Positions 28,297 to 38,555 of a stretch of DNA of 64,000 nucleotides are shown here, in pieces. A program made the position numbers and the translations under genes. The stretch is taken from contig JADKCC010000025.1 in the NCBI GenBank assembly GCA_016714785.1, positions 1 to 64,000 on the forward strand, given 5' to 3'. Below the pieces are notes generated by a model. The model saw only the letters and a list, made by a program, of their open reading frames with translations. It ran no database searches and was not told the DNA's origin. Within the stretch, counting starts at the first letter, position 1, and each line of letters starts with the position of its first letter. The stretch comes from Saprospiraceae bacterium (GTDB lineage Bacteria > Bacteroidota > Bacteroidia > Chitinophagales > Saprospiraceae).

Positions 28297-31098
28297 ATGA
28301 GGAATGTTTTGCATATTTTTTTAGGTATAGTTTCATTTTTTTTTATCAATCTTACATGTATAAACGGTCAGTCATTGATAAAAGGGAGTGTTCTTGATCA
28401 AAATACTGGAGAGCCTTTAATAGGAGCAAATGTCATCGTGAAGAATGATGCAGCGAAAGGTACTGTGACCGATTTTGACGGAACTTTTGAATTAAAATTA
28501 GACAAATTTCCTGCTACCATTAATATATCTTACATAGGGTACACACCGCAAGATTTAGAAATTACATCAGCAAGTCAAAAGATCAAAATAACACTTGCAG
28601 AAGAGTCAGTAACCATCGACCTCGGTGTAGAGATCAAAGGTCAACGAGTTTCTGAAAAACAAAAAGCGGCACCACTTACGATAGAGTCTCTTGATGCCAT
28701 CGCCATCAAACAAACGGCATCTACAGATTTTTACAATGGTCTCGGATCTCTCAAAGGTGTGGACTTGACCACTGCCAGTTTAGGATTTACAGTCATTAAC
28801 ACGCGTGGCTTTAATAGTACAAGTCCGGTGAGATCTTTGCAGACTATAGATGGTGTAGATAATCAGTCACCTGGATTGAATTTTTCTTTAGGTAATTTCC
28901 TTGGTTCATCAGAGCTAGATATTCAGAAAGTAGATCTAGTAGTAGGAGCGAGTTCTGCCTTTTACGGTCCGAATGCCTTCAATGGCGTGATAGCTATGGA
29001 AACCAAAAATCCATTTTTCAATAAAGGATTATCTGCAAGTGTGAAAGTCGGTGAGAGATCTCTTGTCGAGACTGCTGTCAGATTTGCAGATGTAATTAAA
29101 GGTAAATCAGGGAAGCCGCTCATCGGGTATAAATTAAATTTCTCCTACCTTAAAGCCAATGACTGGGAAGCAGACAACTATAATCCAGTGACTGACTCTC
29201 TTAGTAACAATATTTTTTTATCAAAGGATAATCCAGGTGGATTTAATGCAGTAAACATATATGGAGATGAGTATAGTATTGTCAATAATGGTACAGATTT
29301 TAATTCGTCTTCAGGCCTAAATGTATTTCATAGACAAGGCTACGCAGAAAGTGATTTGGTAGATTATAATACAAAGAATATTAAAGCTGGAGTTACTTTT
29401 CATGTTAGGACTAAGCCTTCTAAAGATTTTGATTCACCCGAGTTAATTTTTGGTTCTAATTTTGGATATGGAACCACTGTTTATCAAGGGGACAATAGAT
29501 TTAGCTTAAGAGGGATTCAGTTTTTCCAACATAAAATAGAATACAGAAAAAAAGACAAATTTTTCGTCAGAGCCTATGCCACTCATGAAGATGCAGGTGA
29601 TTCTTACGACCCATACTTCACTGCTCAAAAAATGATAGAAGCAAGTGGTGCTAACGATTCTTGGCAACGAGCTTACGAAGATTACTGGCGTCAAAATAAA
29701 GTCTTTGAAAAACTTCAGGCCTTAGGTATGAGCGAAGACAATATGGTACAGTGGCAAAGAGACAATAAAGACAAGTTGGATCAGTTCCACAAGGAAGCGC
29801 AAAATTATGCATCGACTAAAAACAGGACTTTTAATTTGACAGATTTTTATAAACCTGGAACTGCTAGATATGATTCTCTATTCAATATTATTACTTCTAG
29901 AAAGAATAATACAACTGAAAATGGTACAAGATTTTTTGATAGGTCAGCATTGTTCCATGTACATGGTGAGTATAAATTTACGACTGACTTTTTTAAGGAG
30001 TTGACCTTAGGAGCAAACGCAAGGATGTATAGACCATTTACCGATGGTACCATATTTAGAGATGAGACGGAACGCATCACAAATAATGAATTTGGTGTCT
30101 ATGGCGGTGCGACAAAGCAATTTGGGGATTTTGCAGTGTCTGCTGCTACAAGGGTAGATAAAAACCAAAACTTTAAACTGCTTATTTCTCCTGCAGGGTC
30201 CGTCGTATGGAAGCCATCAGAAAATAATTTCCTAAGAGCTTCTTTTTCATCAGCGATCAGAAACCCTACATTGTCAGATCAATATTTGGATTTAGACGTA
30301 GGACCAGCAAGACTGATTGGAAATCTAAATGGATTTGACAGTTTGATACTCCTAGATAATTTTTTAAAATACCGTAAAAACCCTTTAACAACATTAGAAG
30401 ATAAGTACATTGCGCCTATCAGACCAGAGAAAGTTAAAACTTTTGAAATAGGATATAGAACGACACTTTTTGAAAAGTTATTTGTAGATGCTAGTTATTA
30501 TTATAACATATATACTGATTTTATTGGTTATCAAATAGGTTTAAAAATTCCTATTGAATATCAGGAATTGATTCCAGGTTTCCCTCCTGTTCCAATCAGA
30601 CAATTTACAAACATTCAAACTTATCGTATTGCTGCCAATTCTGATAAGATAGTGAATTCGCAAGGTTTTGCTATAGGTCTAAATTATTATTACGGGAAAT
30701 ATTATTCTCTAAATGGAAATTATAGTTACAATAACCTGATCACGAGTGTAGATGATGATATCATCCCTGCATTCAATACGCCAAAAAACAAATTTAACCT
30801 TGGAGTTTCGGGTAGGGACATTCCTATTGGTTCTGGAAAAAATACTCTGGGCTTTAATGTCAATTACAAGTGGATTGAAGGCTTTATTTTTGAAGGGTCA
30901 CCACAGTTTACTGGATTGGTACCAACCTATGATCTAGTGGATGCACAGATAAACTACACCATACCAAAGCAAAACCTAACGTTTAAGGCTGGAGCGTCAA
31001 ACATTTTAGACAATCGACAGTTTCAAACTTACGGTGGACCTAGGATAGGCAGAATGGCATATTTTACTATTACATATGATTTCAAATCAAAAATTTAA
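28297..31098 (+). CDS. TonB-dependent receptor with carboxypeptidase-regulatory-like domain
   Basis: From the ATG at 28297 the protein is 933 residues. This start is preferred to a TTG at 28222 because the signal peptide MRNVLHIFLGIVSFFFINLTCINGQ begins here. Then come a CarboxypepD_reg-like domain (GSVLDQNTGEPLIGANVIVKN), a plug domain (TIDGVDNQSPGL; DIQKVDLVVGASSAFYGPNAFNG) and a large barrel ending FTITYDF. TonB-dependent receptors import large ligands across the outer membrane. No SusD partner follows, so glycan uptake of the Sus type is less likely. The next gene (24 bp on) encodes a T9SS esterase-fold protein, probably in the same operon. Confidence 0.93.
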   Translation: MRNVLHIFLGIVSFFFINLTCINGQSLIKGSVLDQNTGEPLIGANVIVKNDAAKGTVTDFDGTFELKLDKFPATINISYIGYTPQDLEITSASQKIKITLAEESVTIDLGVEIKGQRVSEKQKAAPLTIESLDAIAIKQTASTDFYNGLGSLKGVDLTTASLGFTVINTRGFNSTSPVRSLQTIDGVDNQSPGLNFSLGNFLGSSELDIQKVDLVVGASSAFYGPNAFNGVIAMETKNPFFNKGLSASVKVGERSLVETAVRFADVIKGKSGKPLIGYKLNFSYLKANDWEADNYNPVTDSLSNNIFLSKDNPGGFNAVNIYGDEYSIVNNGTDFNSSSGLNVFHRQGYAESDLVDYNTKNIKAGVTFHVRTKPSKDFDSPELIFGSNFGYGTTVYQGDNRFSLRGIQFFQHKIEYRKKDKFFVRAYATHEDAGDSYDPYFTAQKMIEASGANDSWQRAYEDYWRQNKVFEKLQALGMSEDNMVQWQRDNKDKLDQFHKEAQNYASTKNRTFNLTDFYKPGTARYDSLFNIITSRKNNTTENGTRFFDRSALFHVHGEYKFTTDFFKELTLGANARMYRPFTDGTIFRDETERITNNEFGVYGGATKQFGDFAVSAATRVDKNQNFKLLISPAGSVVWKPSENNFLRASFSSAIRNPTLSDQYLDLDVGPARLIGNLNGFDSLILLDNFLKYRKNPLTTLEDKYIAPIRPEKVKTFEIGYRTTLFEKLFVDASYYYNIYTDFIGYQIGLKIPIEYQELIPGFPPVPIRQFTNIQTYRIAANSDKIVNSQGFAIGLNYYYGKYYSLNGNYSYNNLITSVDDDIIPAFNTPKNKFNLGVSGRDIPIGSGKNTLGFNVNYKWIEGFIFEGSPQFTGLVPTYDLVDAQINYTIPKQNLTFKAGASNILDNRQFQTYGGPRIGRMAYFTITYDFKSKI

Positions 31099-31122
31099 TT
31101 TATTAACTTTAAATCTTTTCAC

Positions 31123-32703
31123 ATGCGAATTTTTACTAAATTTTTTCTTTTTTTAACTTTAATGGCTTCAGTTGTTGAAATAAATGCTCAAGAGCGTTAT
31201 TTAAACGAAGTTTTCGATAAAGTTACTGTTTCCGCACAAATCCCGTTGCAAAGTAATTTTACTGTAATGCCATGGGTAGGAGGCTTACTGGGTGGAATGC
31301 CTGGTGGTGGCTCTACAAGACAGCCACTTCGAGCACAGTTTTACAGTCCTGAAGGAGATACTCGTACAGACAGACCATTGGTTATATATCTTCACACAGG
31401 AAACTTCATTCCTTTCTCATTTAACGGTTCATGTGGTGGTACAGTTTTAGACTCAACAAACGTAGAAGTAGCCACTAGATTAGCAAAAATGGGATATGTT
31501 GTTGCTGTGGTTGAATACAGACAAGGATGGTTGCCTACCATTGAGCAAGAATTATTAAAGAGGTACACATTAATCCAAGCAGCCTATAGAGGTGCTCAGG
31601 ATGTAAATGCTTATGTTAGATATTTCAGAAAGAGTGTAGCAGAGTTAGGAAACGTACACGGAATCGATGCTGAAAAAATCACTGTTTGGGGACAAGGTAC
31701 AGGTGGATATATATCATTGGCTGCTGGTTACCTTAATCAGTATTCTGAAATAACCAATACACCAGGAGGAAAGTGGATATTGCCAGTTCAGGGTGTCGGA
31801 AATGTACCTATGATCATCGAAGGCCAAAACGGAACCATCACAGGTGAAGGACCAACAACACTTTCAAGTGCTGCTTACATTCCAACAGCTGTACTGGGTT
31901 TTAAGTCTGGAGATACTTTATGTGTTGAAAACCACAAAGGATATTCTTCTGAATTTGCCCTTACGGTAAATATGGGTGGAGCATTGGGTGATACATCTTG
32001 GATCACTAAGGGTGAGACACCATTGATCTCTTACCATGTGACATCTGATGCATTTGCACCTTGCAAAACAGGAATATTGAGAGTACCTACAGCAAGAGGT
32101 CCAGAGCCAGTAGTAGAAGTTTCAGGTTCATGTGACGTTGCTGCTATTATGGATAGAATAGGCAACAATGATTTATTCAAAAATATCATTCCTGCAAAAG
32201 ATCCATTTAACGCATACAATAAGAGTGGTAACTTAGGTTTTTATCAGTTTAATGGTACACCTAATGATTCAGGAGCACCGTGGGAATGGACTTTTGCTTC
32301 TCAGCCAAAACCAAACCAACAACCTACTGATTGTAATACAGATGCAGTTTCTGCAAGAAAATACTTGGATACTATCGTAGGATATTTTGCACCTAGAGCA
32401 TGTTTAGCACTTAATTTGCCATGTAAATCATCTGTAACTTCTACTAAGGAGCTATCTGATATTAATGTAAACTTTAGAATGGCACCAAATCCTGCTACAA
32501 CAGATGTACAGATTACAGTTTCTGACAAAACACCTGTTAGATCTTATGCGATCTATGATATCAGCGGTAGAATGGTAAGAAATATGAATGACATCAATAC
32601 TAACGCTTTGACTATCAGACGTCAAGGATTAGAAAACGGAATGTACATCATCAGAATGCAGTTTGATGGCGGTATGCTAAGCAAAAAAGTTATTTTCGAA
32701 TAA
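31123..32703 (+). CDS. Secreted alpha/beta-hydrolase-fold protein with T9SS sorting domain; catalytic Ser apparently replaced
   Basis: A 526-residue protein with a signal peptide (ending INAQ). The body resembles a carboxylesterase: an oxyanion-side YLHTGNF, VVAVVEYRQGW, and the nucleophile elbow ITVWGQGTGGYIS. In the GxSxG elbow the middle position is Gly, not Ser, so a canonical esterase mechanism is not available unless another residue serves. It ends with a T9SS type A domain (APNPATTDVQITV ... ENGMYIIRMQFDGG). It lies in an operon with the TonB receptor, so it may process or bind the ligand imported by it. Confidence 0.85.
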   Translation: MRIFTKFFLFLTLMASVVEINAQERYLNEVFDKVTVSAQIPLQSNFTVMPWVGGLLGGMPGGGSTRQPLRAQFYSPEGDTRTDRPLVIYLHTGNFIPFSFNGSCGGTVLDSTNVEVATRLAKMGYVVAVVEYRQGWLPTIEQELLKRYTLIQAAYRGAQDVNAYVRYFRKSVAELGNVHGIDAEKITVWGQGTGGYISLAAGYLNQYSEITNTPGGKWILPVQGVGNVPMIIEGQNGTITGEGPTTLSSAAYIPTAVLGFKSGDTLCVENHKGYSSEFALTVNMGGALGDTSWITKGETPLISYHVTSDAFAPCKTGILRVPTARGPEPVVEVSGSCDVAAIMDRIGNNDLFKNIIPAKDPFNAYNKSGNLGFYQFNGTPNDSGAPWEWTFASQPKPNQQPTDCNTDAVSARKYLDTIVGYFAPRACLALNLPCKSSVTSTKELSDINVNFRMAPNPATTDVQITVSDKTPVRSYAIYDISGRMVRNMNDINTNALTIRRQGLENGMYIIRMQFDGGMLSKKVIFE

Positions 32704-32757
32704 GATTAATTTAGAATAGCCAAAATTTAATCTTTTGGTTATTTTTGATGAAGATAA

Positions 32758-32790
32758 AGGCCCTGTAAGCGCAAGTTTACAGGGCTTTTT
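32758..32790 (+). terminator. Intrinsic terminator after the TonB receptor operon
   Basis: Stem CCCTGTAA/TTACAGGG extended by G-C, followed by TTTTTT. It lies 55 bp after the hydrolase stop. Confidence 0.9.
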
Positions 32791-32801
32791 TGTGATATAA
32801 A

Positions 32802-33183
32802 TAGGGGCTACTGAAAAAGTCAGCTATTATTTTTGGTTAATAGTTTAACGGAGATTATCGTTCAAAAAACAAGCAATAGTGAATGAAGAAACAAAAGTGC
32901 GTCTATTGCCATAGAAAGCACAAAAGATTAAATATGAATTACTTATGGCAATAGAAAAGCATTTTGGTTCGAAATGAACGGTGCTACGCAATTGCCTTTT
33001 TTGAACTAGACTTTTTGGTTACTTTTTTTGGGCAATGCAAAAGTAACTGCCCTGCATAAGGCAAAAGCCAACCCAAGGTACACGAATTTTGGACAAAATC
33101 AATTAAAAGGTTTGTATTTAATTTGTTTATTATAGACATAATTTTTTATTTATCAATTGGTTGTACCATAGTCTGCAAGCCTA
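32802..33183 (-). mobile_element. MITE-like element, copy A (no palindrome)
   Basis: This 382-bp stretch is bounded by TAGGGGCTACTGA and, on the other end, CTGCAAGCCTA, imperfect inverted termini. The two ends match the termini of the element at 52031-52513 in the opposite orientation. The interior shares the segments with ATCGTTCAAAAAACAAGCAA, with GCGTCTATTGCCAT, and the TTCGAAATGA box, but is otherwise diverged and lacks the long palindrome. No transposase is present. Confidence 0.65.
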
Positions 33184-33211
33184 AATAGACAATGGAAATT
33201 TACAAGTCAAC

Positions 33212-34504
33212 CTAGAACTCTATTAAAAAATGAGTCAATTTATCTTCACTCCACAATTTATAGCTAGCTCGATGCGCTGTCAAAATCTCACGACTTAGCA
33301 TCAATCCGATGCCCTGACCATTTGTCTTTGTAGAGAAAAAAGGTTGATTGAGATTGATTGCTGTTTCATCTGTAATACCTGTACCTGTGTCTGTTATAAG
33401 TAGAGATTTGCCATTGTTTTGGATGTGAATATGGATTTCACCTTGGTCTGCTTCGATGGCTTCAAAACTGTTTTTGATGACATTGTGAAGCACCTGTTCT
33501 ATTTGTATCGGATCGACATTGATTTTATGTGCGTTATCGCAGTCGTGTAGTTGCAATTTGATATGTCTTTCGTTGGCTTTGTATTGCCAGAGTTTGATGA
33601 CATTTTCGCACAAATCAGCCAAAAGAACAGACTGAACATGTGGTGGATGTAGTCTAATTACTTTCGCAAAATTAGCAAGAAATTGACCTAAGTTTTTATT
33701 TCTTTCAATGGCAACTTGGACAGCTTCTGACCACATTGGCTCCGAATTTTGGTCTGTCAAAAATTCATGGACTGACTGTAAGATGGAATTGACAGCACCT
33801 GTGGAGTTATTCACTTCGTGCGCCATCATCCGTATCACTTTGCCATAAGCTTCTTTTTCAGATTGGAGCAACTCTACTGTCAGGTCTTCGATCATGATAA
33901 ATGTTCGGTAAAAACCCTTGTATCGCACTTGGTTTTTTAAAACTCTGAATCTCTTATTTGAATTAAATGTGATGATGTCAGACTGCCCATTTTGGATATC
34001 TTCTAGCAGTGATTTTGGTAGGATGATTTCTTGATTATTTTCTTTATCTAGTTGGAGATATTTTTGTGCGAGTGGATTTATTTCTGTGACATTTCCATCA
34101 AAATCAAGAATGATGATGCCAATAGGAGACACCCTGATCAGATCTTCCAGAAACTGACCTTGCCCTTCGAGCCGATACCTTTCTTCGCTGATATTGGTGA
34201 CCATAGAATTGTAAAGCGAGATAAGTTTGTCTAGGTCTTTATCGCCTGTTTTGCGAAACATCACACCATTTTCTTTACTCGTCAATGACTTTACACCTTC
34301 AATCACATGTCGGTAAGGTCGGTCAAATAAATAGAAAAATCTGATCGAAATATAGTAGGATATAAAAAGTGGTAATTGACTTAATATAAATATCCATTTT
34401 TCTTGAATCACGTAATACATCAGACCCAAAATGAAGGCATGAATCAGCGTCACATATATGATATATTTGACCTTAAGACTCATGAGCGATTTGATATTTT
34501 TCAA
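33212..34504 (-). CDS. Sensor histidine kinase of the efflux operon
   Basis: A 430-residue kinase with two TM helices (about 13-32 and 37-57), a HAMP-like linker, a PAS-like domain (VSPIGIIILDFDGNVTEINP, about 125-205), a phosphoacceptor H-box (MMAHEVNNS, His229), an N-box (NVIKNSFEAI), a G1 motif (ITDTGTGI) and G2 (GQGIGLML). This is the NtrY-like layout. The upstream response-regulator gene overlaps its start (stop at 34475-34473; alternative start at 34483), so the pair is translationally coupled and almost certainly cognate. It is the last gene of the efflux operon. Confidence 0.94.
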   Translation of the reverse strand: MKNIKSLMSLKVKYIIYVTLIHAFILGLMYYVIQEKWIFILSQLPLFISYYISIRFFYLFDRPYRHVIEGVKSLTSKENGVMFRKTGDKDLDKLISLYNSMVTNISEERYRLEGQGQFLEDLIRVSPIGIIILDFDGNVTEINPLAQKYLQLDKENNQEIILPKSLLEDIQNGQSDIITFNSNKRFRVLKNQVRYKGFYRTFIMIEDLTVELLQSEKEAYGKVIRMMAHEVNNSTGAVNSILQSVHEFLTDQNSEPMWSEAVQVAIERNKNLGQFLANFAKVIRLHPPHVQSVLLADLCENVIKLWQYKANERHIKLQLHDCDNAHKINVDPIQIEQVLHNVIKNSFEAIEADQGEIHIHIQNNGKSLLITDTGTGITDETAINLNQPFFSTKTNGQGIGLMLSREILTAHRASYKLWSEDKLTHFLIEF

Positions 34505-35837
34505 GTCTTCTATATAGCGAACTACGTGTGATACCTAGAGAAATGGCCGTTTTGCTTATAGAATGGTCATTGTGCAAAAGCGCCTTTTTGATCATTTCAA
34601 TCTCTAAATCTATCAGACTTATTTTGCCTACTTCTGGTAGTAAGATCATACTCTGTGAAGGTGATTGTACATTAAAATTTTTCTCAAAATCTTGTATATC
34701 CAAGATTTCTTTGCCGATATTGAGCAAAAGCGTACGTTCTACTATATTTTTTAACTGTCGAATATTGCCAGGATAGTTTTGTTGGGTGAGCCAATGTATT
34801 GCTTTGTCCGAAATCGTTGGTGTGTCAAATCCATAAGCTGATGCTATTTTACGAATGAAGGTATGGATCAATAAAGGTATATCTTCTTTACGCTCTCTAA
34901 GAGATGGAATATGTAGATGAATGAGATTGATCCTATAAAATAAGTCTTCTCTAAACTGTCCCAAGTGTATCAATGATGGAATGTCTTGATTGGTGGCACT
35001 GATGGTCCTAAAATCAGATCGACTCACATCGCTACTTCCCAAAACTTCATACGTTTTTTCTTGGAGTACTCGGAGCAATTTGACTTGACTCGATGGATTG
35101 AGTTCGGCTATTTCGTCCAAAAATATGGTACCTTTATCTGCTTTTTCAAAACGGCCTATCCTATCTGAGAATGCATCTGTAAATGCACCTTTGCGGTGGC
35201 CGAACATCTCGCTTTCAAACAAACTTTCTGATATTCCCCCAAGATTGACCTTGATAAAAGGATGATGATGACGTTTGCTATTGGTATGAATATATTCTGC
35301 TAGAAGCTCTTTGCCAGTACCACTTTCGCCTGTGATGAGCACATTGGCATCTGTAATAGCCACCTTAGTAGCAATCTCGAGAAGATCCGTAATGGTTGTG
35401 CTTTGACCTATGATATTACTTTCTGACGCGACAGCTTCGTTTGAGTTTTCTTGTGGTAGAAATAGTGTTAAAATATCTTTGATCGAAGCAACCAACGACT
35501 GATTGTCCCATGGTTTGGCAATAAAATCTTTGGCTCCTAGTTTCATACCTTCCACAGCTAGCTGCACTGTCGCCCATCCAGTCATTAGTATGATGAGTTG
35601 ATCGGGGCGAAGGCTGAGGATATTGGAAAGTGCTTTTAATCCTTGTTTTCCACTCGTATCTATGGTGAAATTCATGTCCAGAAGTATCAAATCAGGGGCA
35701 AATGTGGCAATCTTTTCCTGTATCAATGATGGATGCTGAATGGTCAAAGTGGTAAAGTTGTGCTTGCGCAAAAGCAACTGCAAACTACTGCACACAGCTA
35801 TATCGTCATCAATGATTAATATCTTATATGGGTTCAT
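34473..35837 (-). CDS. NtrC-family sigma-54-dependent response regulator
   Basis: A 454-residue protein: receiver domain (IIDDD, phosphoacceptor Asp54 in LILLDMNF, Lys108 in AKPW), an AAA+ activator domain (Walker A GESGTGKE 170-177; Walker B TIFLDEI; sensor motifs) and a C-terminal Fis-type helix-turn-helix (AISLGITRSSLYRRL). The sigma-54 contact loop reads GAFTDA (217-222) instead of GAFTGA, a variant I believe is common in Bacteroidota. A sigma-54 promoter and palindrome precede the adaptor gene at the head of this operon, and this protein is the likely activator. Confidence 0.95.
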   Translation of the reverse strand: MNPYKILIIDDDIAVCSSLQLLLRKHNFTTLTIQHPSLIQEKIATFAPDLILLDMNFTIDTSGKQGLKALSNILSLRPDQLIILMTGWATVQLAVEGMKLGAKDFIAKPWDNQSLVASIKDILTLFLPQENSNEAVASESNIIGQSTTITDLLEIATKVAITDANVLITGESGTGKELLAEYIHTNSKRHHHPFIKVNLGGISESLFESEMFGHRKGAFTDAFSDRIGRFEKADKGTIFLDEIAELNPSSQVKLLRVLQEKTYEVLGSSDVSRSDFRTISATNQDIPSLIHLGQFREDLFYRINLIHLHIPSLRERKEDIPLLIHTFIRKIASAYGFDTPTISDKAIHWLTQQNYPGNIRQLKNIVERTLLLNIGKEILDIQDFEKNFNVQSPSQSMILLPEVGKISLIDLEIEMIKKALLHNDHSISKTAISLGITRSSLYRRLEKYQIAHES

Positions 35838-35912
35838 TACGAGTTTATTTGTGTTTGGTGTTTTAGAATCTGTGTGACCAATGAGATATACTTATTGGGA
35901 CACAAGCATCTT

Positions 35913-37079
35913 TTATTCTTCTTTCAGTCCTGTGGCCGGGTGTATTTGAGCACCTTTCCAAGCAGGGTAAAAAGCACAGACTAGTACCAAACCGAGCACA
36001 AAAATAACACTAAATCCTATGCCAGTGTACATAATCTGACTATCCACATCGATAATCTTGAATAGTGGCACCTGAATGGCAAAAATCAATCCAAATATAA
36101 CTGCCAAAAGAGCTAGTCCACCAATCTCCGTCAAAAACTGTGTGATGATGTTAATGTTGGTCGCGCCCATAGCTTTTCTGAGACTAATTTCAGATCTTCT
36201 TTTATTGATATTGTACCAAAGCACACCAAAAAGTCCCATTGCCACATTGATAAAAAGAAATACAGAACAAGCTAGCAAAACACTTAGAATTACCCAGGTA
36301 TCATGACTGCTTTTTTTTCTTTCATCATCCAAATTATTGATCACAAAACTGGTAGATTTGGTAACGTCTGTGATGATTTTAATTAATTTTTCTTGAAAAG
36401 CTATGGATGTACCTGGTTTCATTTTGAGTACTACATTCATAATGTTTCGATCTGTTTTTGGTATGTAGGAGATTACTGTAGGATCGTTGGGGACAAACTC
36501 CCCGTTGTATTTGTATGTTTCTACAATACCCACCAATTTTTTTTCTTCGCCTATATTTATGAAGCTATCTAGTGTGTATTTTCCTCCAAGATTTTTATCT
36601 ATAAATGCTTGATTGACTACCACTTCATCTTTGTCTTCATTTGTCAACGGTTTTCTGAACCATCTACCTTCTTTGAGTGATATATCCATTGTCGAATGAT
36701 AATCTTCTGTGGTTTCGCAAGTGAGCGTATGGTTTGGTATTCCGTTGTTTTCGGTACTTGTAGTCCATTGATTACCACTGAAAGGAAATGGACCATTAGT
36801 GTAGCTGACTTCTTCTATTTCTGGTTCTTGTTTGAGTTGAATGTCCAATTGCGTCATCATGTCTGCGACAAGTAGGGAATCTTTGCTATAAAGATCATCC
36901 AAAAGAATGCTCAGCCGATCTGTAGTTTCAAATCCTAAAGGTTGAGATATCTTTTGTAGGTTGAAATACATAAAACTGCTCACAGCACAAAGTATGATAA
37001 AGGAAACAAACATCTCTACGAATAGCAGAAAGTTGTTTTTTTTGTTATTCCAAATAAGTTTGATGATATGTCTTAACAT
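35913..37079 (-). CDS. ABC transporter permease, MacB/FtsX type (second permease)
   Basis: A 388-residue protein with the FtsX/MacB topology: one TM near the N-terminus (about 20-40), a large periplasmic domain (about 40-260) and three C-terminal TM helices (about 270-295, 318-340 and 350-375). The cytoplasmic coupling segment RRSEISLRKAMGATNINI is typical. It lies 2 bp after the partner permease, suggesting a heterodimer with it. The complex is mechanotransmission-type, working with a periplasmic adaptor and an outer-membrane channel. Confidence 0.92.
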   Translation of the reverse strand: MLRHIIKLIWNNKKNNFLLFVEMFVSFIILCAVSSFMYFNLQKISQPLGFETTDRLSILLDDLYSKDSLLVADMMTQLDIQLKQEPEIEEVSYTNGPFPFSGNQWTTSTENNGIPNHTLTCETTEDYHSTMDISLKEGRWFRKPLTNEDKDEVVVNQAFIDKNLGGKYTLDSFINIGEEKKLVGIVETYKYNGEFVPNDPTVISYIPKTDRNIMNVVLKMKPGTSIAFQEKLIKIITDVTKSTSFVINNLDDERKKSSHDTWVILSVLLACSVFLFINVAMGLFGVLWYNINKRRSEISLRKAMGATNINIITQFLTEIGGLALLAVIFGLIFAIQVPLFKIIDVDSQIMYTGIGFSVIFVLGLVLVCAFYPAWKGAQIHPATGLKEE

Positions 37080-37081
37080 GA

Positions 37082-38419
37082 TTATTTATATTTTAAGGCT
37101 TCTACAATGTGGACTTTGGCCATTTTAGATGCGGGTATAAATCCAGAAATGACCCCGAAGACAATAGTGATGAAAAAACTAAGGGCAAAAAACAGAATAT
37201 CAAATTCTAGAACAAGCTCTCCTAATAGATTCAAATTATTGGACAAGCGAATCAAAAAAATGGTAAAAATCATTCCTAAGAGTCCGCCAATAAATGTTAA
37301 TATTACGTTTTCGAATATGAACTGAATCAAGATGCCATTACTATCGGCGCCAAAGGCTTTTCTGACGCCAATCTCAGCTGATCGATCCATGATTCTACTC
37401 ATATTGAGATTGATAAGATTTAAAGTAGGCACCAAAATAAAAATGCCGATCAAAGCAAAAACAATCCATCGCAGGTAAAATAGACTTTCTGCGCCATCTT
37501 CCATATAAATGACATCTCTGGCAAGGGACTCTTGAAATGTGAATGGCATGGCTTCTATTTGGTTATATGCTATACCATTAGTTCTTGATGGATCTAAGAA
37601 AGGAACTCTAGATACTATGTCTTTGATTTCTGCTTTTACAGCATCAATGTTTCCGTTTTTGGCTAGAAATACAGCCATATAATTTCCAAAATACCCTGTT
37701 TCATATACATCATCGGGCAAGATGCTGCTAGGTACAAACATTTGACCGTTAATAGCTAGGTTGACCATTTTTGCTTTTTCTATGATGCCTTTTACTGTAA
37801 AGTTTTTACCATCAACAAGCATTTGTTTGCCGATGATTCCATTCGTACTTCCGAAATATTTTTTTGCCAGCTCAGAAGTAATCACAGCCATATAAGCTTT
37901 TTGATCTATATCCGCTTTGCTAATAAAATTTCCTTCCAGTAGTTTAAAATCGAAAATTTCAAAATATTGTTCGTCCACATAAGAAGTTGTAATATCTATT
38001 TTTACACTATTGACATACACATTATACTTACTAGTAGGAACAATAAAAGTGAATTTTTCTGCACTATTTAGCTGTCGAAAATAACTATCCAAAAACTTTT
38101 TACCATACCATGATATAGAGGTACTTATATTGTTATTGACATTTTGAAAAGTGCTATCGTACTTCCATATTCCATCAACTTGTGTAGAATCTTTGGCCCA
38201 AATAGTATCATTTTGTACCATTGCCATTTTTAGGTGACGCATATATACCAATTCATCCGTTTTGCTAACTGGATTTTTTGCACCAAACTGACTATGTAGA
38301 AATGCCACCACCAACATCAAGATCGTCAATGTAAAACTAATACCAAAGAGACTGATTCCCGTAAAAAACTTGTTTCGTTGGAGTACGCGTAACGCAAGTT
38401 TTAAATAATTACTAAACAT
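37082..38419 (-). CDS. ABC transporter permease, MacB/FtsX type (first permease)
   Basis: About 445 residues from the ATG at 38419, giving MFSNYLKLALRVLQRNKFF, the usual start of this family. An upstream ATG at 38479 would add 20 residues of unlikely N-terminus. It has one N-terminal TM, a periplasmic domain (about 40-320), three C-terminal TMs and the coupling helix DRSAEIGVRKAFGAD. It pairs with the permease gene 2 bp downstream and the ATPase gene upstream. Confidence 0.92.
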   Translation of the reverse strand: MFSNYLKLALRVLQRNKFFTGISLFGISFTLTILMLVVAFLHSQFGAKNPVSKTDELVYMRHLKMAMVQNDTIWAKDSTQVDGIWKYDSTFQNVNNNISTSISWYGKKFLDSYFRQLNSAEKFTFIVPTSKYNVYVNSVKIDITTSYVDEQYFEIFDFKLLEGNFISKADIDQKAYMAVITSELAKKYFGSTNGIIGKQMLVDGKNFTVKGIIEKAKMVNLAINGQMFVPSSILPDDVYETGYFGNYMAVFLAKNGNIDAVKAEIKDIVSRVPFLDPSRTNGIAYNQIEAMPFTFQESLARDVIYMEDGAESLFYLRWIVFALIGIFILVPTLNLINLNMSRIMDRSAEIGVRKAFGADSNGILIQFIFENVILTFIGGLLGMIFTIFLIRLSNNLNLLGELVLEFDILFFALSFFITIVFGVISGFIPASKMAKVHIVEALKYK

Positions 38420-38555
38420 GAAACGGTTATTTATTTTGTTATTTAAAAAATCATCATACGGTTGTTTAGAAAAGACCATTGTTTAGTCCTTCCATTTTAA
38501 GGGAAGGATTTAGGATGGGTATAAATGATAAAGTATCTTTACTAAACAACGATCA

